Positions 5,701 through 9,723 of a stretch of 9,723 nucleotides of DNA are shown one piece after another. The notes under the pieces were generated by a model. It saw only the letters and a list, made by a program, of their open reading frames with translations. It made no database searches and was not told where the DNA came from. Every line of letters starts with the position of its first letter. The first letter of the stretch is position 1. The position numbers were made by a program, and so were the translations under genes. The stretch covers positions 1-9,723 of the forward strand of contig JABSRK010000120.1 of the NCBI GenBank assembly GCA_013213915.1. The letters run 5' to 3'. Source of the DNA: Planctomycetota bacterium. Lineage in GTDB: Bacteria; Planctomycetota; GCA-002687715.

Positions 5701-6630
5701 ATGAAAACATGCCGACTGTGGCCCTTGGTTTGCCTCTGCTGCCTGCTGCCAGCGGCGATGCCGCTCGCGGCCCAGCAGGCCGTATCCGGCGATGCCGTCA
5801 TTCGCGCACCGGCCGGTAAATCTGAAATCGTGATTACCACTACCTCGCGGGTTGCCGGGGCGATCCACTCGCTGACGTGGAACGGCAAGGAGATGATCAA
5901 CAGCTTCGATCACGGCCGCCAGCTCCAGTCGGCTGCCAACTTCGACCTTGGCTCACGGTTTACGCCCGAGACATTCAACCCGACCGAGGCCGGCTCCAGC
6001 GCCGACGGCCGGGGCCCGACCTCCACCAGCCGGCTGCTGCGAATCACTGCCAGCGGAAACCGGCTGGAGACGACAACGGAGATGGCCTTCTGGCTCAAGC
6101 CCGGCCAGCGCTCGGCAGGGAACCTGGCCAAGAACAGCCACCCGCGCTCGGCTCACCGGGTCAGCAAGAGAGTCACCATCGGTCTGCCGGACCTGCCGCA
6201 CGTGATCCAGTACGACGTGACGTTTACCGTGCCAGAAGGGGAAAAGCACCGCTATGCCCAGTTCGAGGCAGTTACCGGATACATGCCTGCCGAGTTCCAG
6301 AAGTTCTGGAAATTCAATCCCGGCTCGGGAAAGCTGGAACCCCTCTCCGACGGGCCCGGAGAACAGGCCTGGCCGGTCGTCCTCGCCACGGCCGCCGGCT
6401 CCCACGCGATGGGTGTCTACTCGCCCGACCAGCCCTCGAAGGGTTACGAGCAGGCAGGCTACGGTCGCTTCCGGTTTGAACGGGAGAAGGTGACCAAGTG
6501 GAACTGCGTGTTCCGGATTCGGCGACCGGAGAAGGGGATCGCGCCGGGTGACTACGCTTACCACTGCCTGGTCATCGTCGGGGACCTGGCAACCGTGGAA
6601 AAGACCATGCAGGCCCTGCATGCCCGCTAG
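5701..6630 (+). CDS. Secreted protein of unknown function
   Basis: The 309-residue product begins with a typical Sec signal peptide: basic MKTCR, a Leu/Cys/Val-rich core (about residues 6-22) and likely cleavage after the alanines at about 23-24, before QQ. The core cysteines are not followed by a lipobox-like context near the cleavage site, so a lipoprotein is less likely. The mature part looks all-beta and soluble. Notable stretches are GAIHSLTWNGKEMINSFDHG (about 53-72), RQLQSA, FNPTEAGS (about 92-99) and MAFWLKPGQ. I associate the SLTWNGKEFINSFDHGRQLQ pattern with uncharacterised exported proteins of Planctomycetota and Acidobacteriota, perhaps with a galactose-mutarotase-like sandwich, but I cannot name a family. 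ATG 5701 is preferred to ATG 5695 because GGAG at 5691-5694 abuts the latter and is correctly spaced for the former. It has its own promoter after the rpsI terminator, and its stop is one base from that of the convergent comEC. Codon choice seems more CTG/AAC/CAG-rich than in its neighbours. Confidence 0.88.
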   Translation: MKTCRLWPLVCLCCLLPAAMPLAAQQAVSGDAVIRAPAGKSEIVITTTSRVAGAIHSLTWNGKEMINSFDHGRQLQSAANFDLGSRFTPETFNPTEAGSSADGRGPTSTSRLLRITASGNRLETTTEMAFWLKPGQRSAGNLAKNSHPRSAHRVSKRVTIGLPDLPHVIQYDVTFTVPEGEKHRYAQFEAVTGYMPAEFQKFWKFNPGSGKLEPLSDGPGEQAWPVVLATAAGSHAMGVYSPDQPSKGYEQAGYGRFRFEREKVTKWNCVFRIRRPEKGIAPGDYAYHCLVIVGDLATVEKTMQALHAR

Positions 6631-6631
6631 A

Positions 6632-8395
6632 TCAGGGAACCGGCCCGTCGCGAAGTCGGCAACCTCGCCTGTCGGCCCAGGTCGCGGCGAGGGTGACGCC
6701 GGCCCACCCCACGGCTAGCATGGACGCCTCGTTCGCGAAGCCCGGCCGGGCCGAGACCCACGCGTGGTCCGGCGCGGCGCGCAGCAAGAGGTCCGCAAGG
6801 GCGTCGTTTCGTGCCCCGTGATGCGGCAGCAACAGAACGTCGGCGTCGAGGGCGGACGCTTGTTCGAGCAGGGCACGAAGCCCACGCGTCTCGATGTCGC
6901 CGGTGGCCAGGAGCCGATGACGTTGTCCCGTGACGCGTAGCACGATGCTGCGGTCATTGGCCCCGAGTCCCGCGGTTTCGCCCGATGGCCAGAGGTATTC
7001 GAGCGAGCGGGGCGCGGGCGCGTCGCTGACGCTTGCAACCGTCAGTCGCTCGACGATCCGCGCCCGCCCTCCCGCGTGATCCTCGTGGTCGTGGGTGATG
7101 ATCAGGTGCTCCAGCCGATCGACTCCGAGCGCCAGCAACCGGTCGGCGATCCGCGCCTCGCGCGGTCCGGTGTCGATGAGCACGTGTCCGTCGGCGCCGG
7201 TGAAGAGCAGGGCGGAGCCGCGCCCTGCCGGAAGGAGGTCGAACCCCGGCGCTGGTCCGCTCGGGAAACCGAGGGGCAGGGCCGCGAGCAGGACCGCGAC
7301 CGCGGGGCCGGTCACGCGGCCTCCACCGCGCAGCCGGCGGGCTGCGAGCAGCAGCACGAGTCCGTAGGTGGCGACCGCGACCGGGTGCGGCCGGGCCAGG
7401 TCGAAGGAGGCCCCGGGAATCGCATCGATGAGCTCCACCGCGGCTTCAAGCGTCGAGGCGCATCCTTCGGCGACCCACCGTGCAGGGGCGAGCCCAGGCC
7501 ATGCCAGAAGGAAGGCCGCTGACACGAGCAGGGCGGGGACGAGGGGGCCCACCAGCAGACTTGCTGGAAGGGCTCCCGGGGTCGCGCGGTGAAACAGAAG
7601 GACAGTGGCGGGGAGGCTCGCGGCGAGAGCGGCGGCCGAGATCCACAGGATGGTGACGCAGTGGTCACGCCAGCGTCGCGTCGCGCCGAGACCCGTCTCC
7701 AGCGGACGCAGCGGATCGTGTCGTCGTCGCGCGAGCACTGGAACCGCGATGCCGACGATGCCCGCGTAGGCGCTGAACGACAGCAGGAACCCGGGCGTCG
7801 TGAGTGAACGCGGGTGCATCGCCAGGATGACGGTCGCCGCGAGCAGCACCTGGTGGAGAGCCCGGTGTGGACGCCGGAACGCACGCGCGCCGACCACGCT
7901 CGCGACCATGAGCAGGGCTCGGCCGATGGGGGTGCGGAATCCGCTGATGGCGGCGTACACCACGAGAGGTGGCAACAGAAAGGAGGCCCGCGGACCGAAC
8001 AAGCGGATCAGGGCCGCCGCGAGCAGGGCCAGGTGCAGCCCCGAGACAGCGAAGAAGTGGAGGGCTCCGGTTCGGGCCAGGCGCTCCCGTTCAGCGGCGG
8101 GTAGGCGATCCCCGAGGATGAGAGCACGCAGGGTGGCGGCCGTTTCCGGGCGCAAACCCGCCGCCAGGCGTGCCCGCGCCCCCCGACGTGCCCGCTCGAC
8201 GAGCGCCGGGGGATGGAGCGTGCCGGGCGGTCGCGTCACGACGAGGCCCGGGGCCGCCCCGACGCGAACCACGCGGCCGCTGGGGCCCAGGCGTCCGAGC
8301 GCACGGATCTGCGACCCCGGAAGCGGCCCCTCGCTCGCGCCCGGCACGGCGATCCAGGGTCCGCTCTCGATGGGGACGAGGATGCCCGACGACAA
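6632..8395 (-). CDS. comEC: ComEC/Rec2 DNA-uptake channel, main part
   Basis: ComEC forms the inner-membrane channel that brings single-stranded DNA into the cytoplasm during natural transformation. The C-terminal metallo-beta-lactamase-like domain may degrade the non-transforming strand. This 587-residue reading frame has a soluble start (about 1-60) and the Competence-domain signature LHFFAVSGLHLALL (about 112-125). A hydrophobic multi-helix core follows (about 115-375), then the beta-lactamase-like domain from about 385. The metal ligands are visible: HDHEDH (435-440), ATGD (497-500) and PHHG (524-527). The usual DVGQGDA motif before LIDTG is replaced by PAGRGSA at about 389-395, which is unusual. 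The only start is TTG at 8395 with no ribosome site, and the expected N-terminal helices are in another frame just upstream (8385-8621). The true gene probably starts at 8621 and is about 662 residues, with a one-base shift at 8385-8387. Confidence 0.9.
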   Translation of the reverse strand: MSSGILVPIESGPWIAVPGASEGPLPGSQIRALGRLGPSGRVVRVGAAPGLVVTRPPGTLHPPALVERARRGARARLAAGLRPETAATLRALILGDRLPAAERERLARTGALHFFAVSGLHLALLAAALIRLFGPRASFLLPPLVVYAAISGFRTPIGRALLMVASVVGARAFRRPHRALHQVLLAATVILAMHPRSLTTPGFLLSFSAYAGIVGIAVPVLARRRHDPLRPLETGLGATRRWRDHCVTILWISAAALAASLPATVLLFHRATPGALPASLLVGPLVPALLVSAAFLLAWPGLAPARWVAEGCASTLEAAVELIDAIPGASFDLARPHPVAVATYGLVLLLAARRLRGGGRVTGPAVAVLLAALPLGFPSGPAPGFDLLPAGRGSALLFTGADGHVLIDTGPREARIADRLLALGVDRLEHLIITHDHEDHAGGRARIVERLTVASVSDAPAPRSLEYLWPSGETAGLGANDRSIVLRVTGQRHRLLATGDIETRGLRALLEQASALDADVLLLPHHGARNDALADLLLRAAPDHAWVSARPGFANEASMLAVGWAGVTLAATWADRRGCRLRDGPVP

Positions 8396-8621
8396 CCGCC
8401 GCGCGGGGCGCTGGCGTCGCCGTCCATGGCGGGTCGAGAGACGGCAGCCTGGCAGCGAAGAGCGCGCTGCCGGCGATGACGGCGACTGCGGCCATCCGGT
8501 TGACGCGGAAGCGAAGGCACGCGATCAGAACGCCCACGCATGCCACCATGAGTGCGACGCCCGGACCGCACGCCATGGCCAGACACAGGGGAAAGAGGAA
8601 CGCGCAAGAGAACGGGATCAC
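8385..8621 (-). CDS. comEC: N-terminal part of ComEC, in a different frame from the rest
   Basis: From a GTG at 8621, this frame encodes about 79 residues with two hydrophobic helices (about 5-35 and 43-57) split by LRFRVNR, then PPWTATPAPRAAVVVG. This is the layout of the N-terminal end of ComEC proteins before their small soluble domain. After residue 79 the same frame becomes an Arg/Pro-rich string to 8091 that looks non-coding. The ComEC sequence continues instead in the +1 frame as ILVPIESGPWIAV. Removing one base from the GGG codon (plus-strand CCC at 8385-8387) joins them smoothly as AAVVVGILVPIE. An in-frame stop (TAG at 8631-8633) lies four codons upstream, so GTG 8621 is the first possible start. 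The histidine kinase stop is 54 bases upstream. Confidence 0.62.
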
Positions 8622-8627
8622 GCACGT

Positions 8628-8633
8628 ACGCTA
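8628..8633 (-). promoter_or_regulatory. Weak -10-like hexamer six bases before the comEC GTG
   Basis: On the minus strand TAGCGT (8633-8628) precedes ACGTGC and then GTG at 8621, the same six-base spacing as for murB and the 707-residue gene. It fits only the TANNNT skeleton, so on its own it is weak. No Shine-Dalgarno sequence is visible before this GTG. Confidence 0.25.
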
Positions 8634-8675
8634 AGTCCCGCGCTGGAGGGTGCGCGAAGGACCGGAGACGCGTCG

Positions 8676-9723
8676 TCAGTCCTCCTGCTTCCCCTCCGGC
8701 GCCAAGGGTAGGGTGATCGTGAACGTGGTGCCTTCGCCGACTTTGCTGCGGGCACCGATCTTCCCGCCGTATTCGAGGATGATCCGTTGGCAGATGGCGA
8801 GACCGAGTCCGGTTCCGCCCGTACGTGTGCTGAAGTACGGCTCGAACAGGCGCGCGCGGTCGGCGTCGGGGATGCCGCGACCCGTGTCCGCCACCTGGAT
8901 CTCCACGACGGATTTTCCATTGTCCTCGCCGAGCTTTGCCTCGACGAAGAGCCGGCCACCATCGTCCATGGCCTCCATGGCGTTGTTGAAGAGGTTGAGG
9001 AACACGCGCCCGACCTCGTCCTTGTCCACGAGGATCTTGGTCCCTTCGGGCGTCTTCACCTCGCATGTCACGGAGACATCGGTCTGGACGCGTCCCCGGT
9101 ACATGTCGACGGCTCCCGAGACCAATTCGGCCACATCGTGCGGAGCGATCTTGCGGTCTGGGAAACGCGCGTACGCCGCGAAGTCCGACGCGATGCGGCG
9201 GAGGCCCTCGCACTGGTCGATGATGGTCTTCACCGAGGCGGAGAGGATCTCGTCGAACTCCGGGTGACGGTCCTCATGCGCCTTCCGGAGCTGCTGCGCC
9301 GACAGCATGATCGGCGTCAGGGGGTTCTTGATTTCGTGCGCGACCTGTCGCGCCATCTCCTGCCACGCTGCGTCTTTCTCGGCCTTGATGAGGCGCCGAT
9401 TGCTCTCCCCGAGGTCCTCGGCCATCTTGTTGAACGAGTCGGCGAGGACGGCGATCTCGTCATTGGTGCGGATATCGACCCGCGCCCCCAGGTTGCCGCG
9501 GGCCAGCTTCTCTGTGTAACCGATGAGCCGCGTGATCGGCTCGGTGATGCGGTGGCTGAACACGGCCGCCAGCAGGATGACCATTCCCGTGACGATGAGC
9601 GCGGCGATGACCATGAAGTCCCGCAGCAGGTACACGTCGCCGTAGATTTCGGTGTGGTTGATCCCGACCCCCACGACCCATGCGAATCCGTGCTCCGAGT
9701 CGTCGGTGGACGCGAAGCCGGAG
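8676..9723 (-). CDS. NtrY-like sensor histidine kinase, N-terminus beyond the window
   Basis: This kinase senses a signal at or outside the membrane, autophosphorylates on histidine and passes the phosphate to a response regulator not present here. The 348 visible residues (partial; the frame runs off the right edge) begin with the end of an extracytoplasmic sensor domain (FAWVVGVGIN at about 13-22). A membrane helix follows at about 35-55, then a HAMP linker (about 56-108, with RITEPITRL). The H-box AHEIKNPLTPIMLSAQQLRK has His129. The ATPase domain shows the N-box LNLFNNAMEAM (about 242-252), G1 DTGRGI (279-284), the F-box FEPYF (293-297) and G2 GGTGLGLAI (302-310). WQEMARQVAHEIKNPLTPI is characteristic of the NtrY subgroup. 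The GTG at 9674 is internal: residues upstream match a sensor domain, so the gene is longer. comEC starts 54 bases after its stop and may share its transcript. All catalytic motifs look intact. Confidence 0.96.
   Translation of the reverse strand, partial: SGFASTDDSEHGFAWVVGVGINHTEIYGDVYLLRDFMVIAALIVTGMVILLAAVFSHRITEPITRLIGYTEKLARGNLGARVDIRTNDEIAVLADSFNKMAEDLGESNRRLIKAEKDAAWQEMARQVAHEIKNPLTPIMLSAQQLRKAHEDRHPEFDEILSASVKTIIDQCEGLRRIASDFAAYARFPDRKIAPHDVAELVSGAVDMYRGRVQTDVSVTCEVKTPEGTKILVDKDEVGRVFLNLFNNAMEAMDDGGRLFVEAKLGEDNGKSVVEIQVADTGRGIPDADRARLFEPYFSTRTGGTGLGLAICQRIILEYGGKIGARSKVGEGTTFTITLPLAPEGKQED

Noticed and set aside
7800..8711. 303-codon open frame on the plus strand
   Set aside because: It is antisense to comEC and the end of the kinase gene; the translation is Arg/Ala-rich with no recognisable domain.
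8236..9213. 325-codon open frame on the minus strand
   Set aside because: It overlaps the histidine kinase in another frame, and its Arg/Pro/Gly composition indicates a shadow.
1..9723. CRISPR arrays, insertion sequences, toxin-antitoxin or defence genes
   Set aside because: I found no regularly spaced repeats, transposase motifs, terminal inverted repeats or small paired toxin genes on either strand.

Overview
This is a GC-rich bacterial chromosomal segment. It carries housekeeping genes (cell-wall synthesis, division, ribosome) and no sign of phage, plasmid or transposon genes. The lineage cannot be fixed from the sequence alone. The high GC, a cell-wall/division cluster reduced to murB and ftsQ with no ddl, ftsA or ftsZ alongside, a membrane protein with an embedded amidotransferase-like segment, and a secreted protein of a type I associate with Planctomycetota, Acidobacteriota and similar phyla make an environmental high-GC phylum such as Planctomycetota a reasonable but weak guess.

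Layout. Bases 115-2383 (+) hold murB (UDP-MurNAc synthesis), a 248-bp non-coding stretch with a good hairpin, a 79-residue protein of unknown function, and ftsQ. Bases 2432-4555 (+) encode a 707-residue, about nine-helix membrane protein with large non-cytoplasmic domains. Bases 4620-5614 (+) form a self-contained ribosomal protein operon: promoter, short structured leader, rplM (L13), rpsI (S9) and a strong intrinsic terminator. Bases 5648-6630 (+) are an independently promoted gene for a secreted protein of unknown function. The rest is on the minus strand. A NtrY-like sensor histidine kinase enters from the right edge (its N-terminus lies outside the window) and is followed by comEC (DNA-uptake channel). 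The comEC reading frame appears broken by a one-base shift near 8385. comEC and the secreted-protein gene converge with only one base between their stop codons.

The most interesting signals are regulatory. murB and the 707-residue gene both have a -10-like hexamer exactly six bases before the ATG, the arrangement expected of leaderless mRNAs; a weaker copy sits before comEC. Other genes (the 79-residue gene, rpsI, the secreted protein) have Shine-Dalgarno sites. The rplM leader can form two mutually exclusive hairpins, one of which would hide the purine-rich segment just before the start codon. The secreted-protein gene has a near-perfect TATAAT in the centre of an inverted repeat, which looks like an operator. 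I see no CRISPR array, tRNA, rRNA or defence system, and no clear undescribed multi-gene system.
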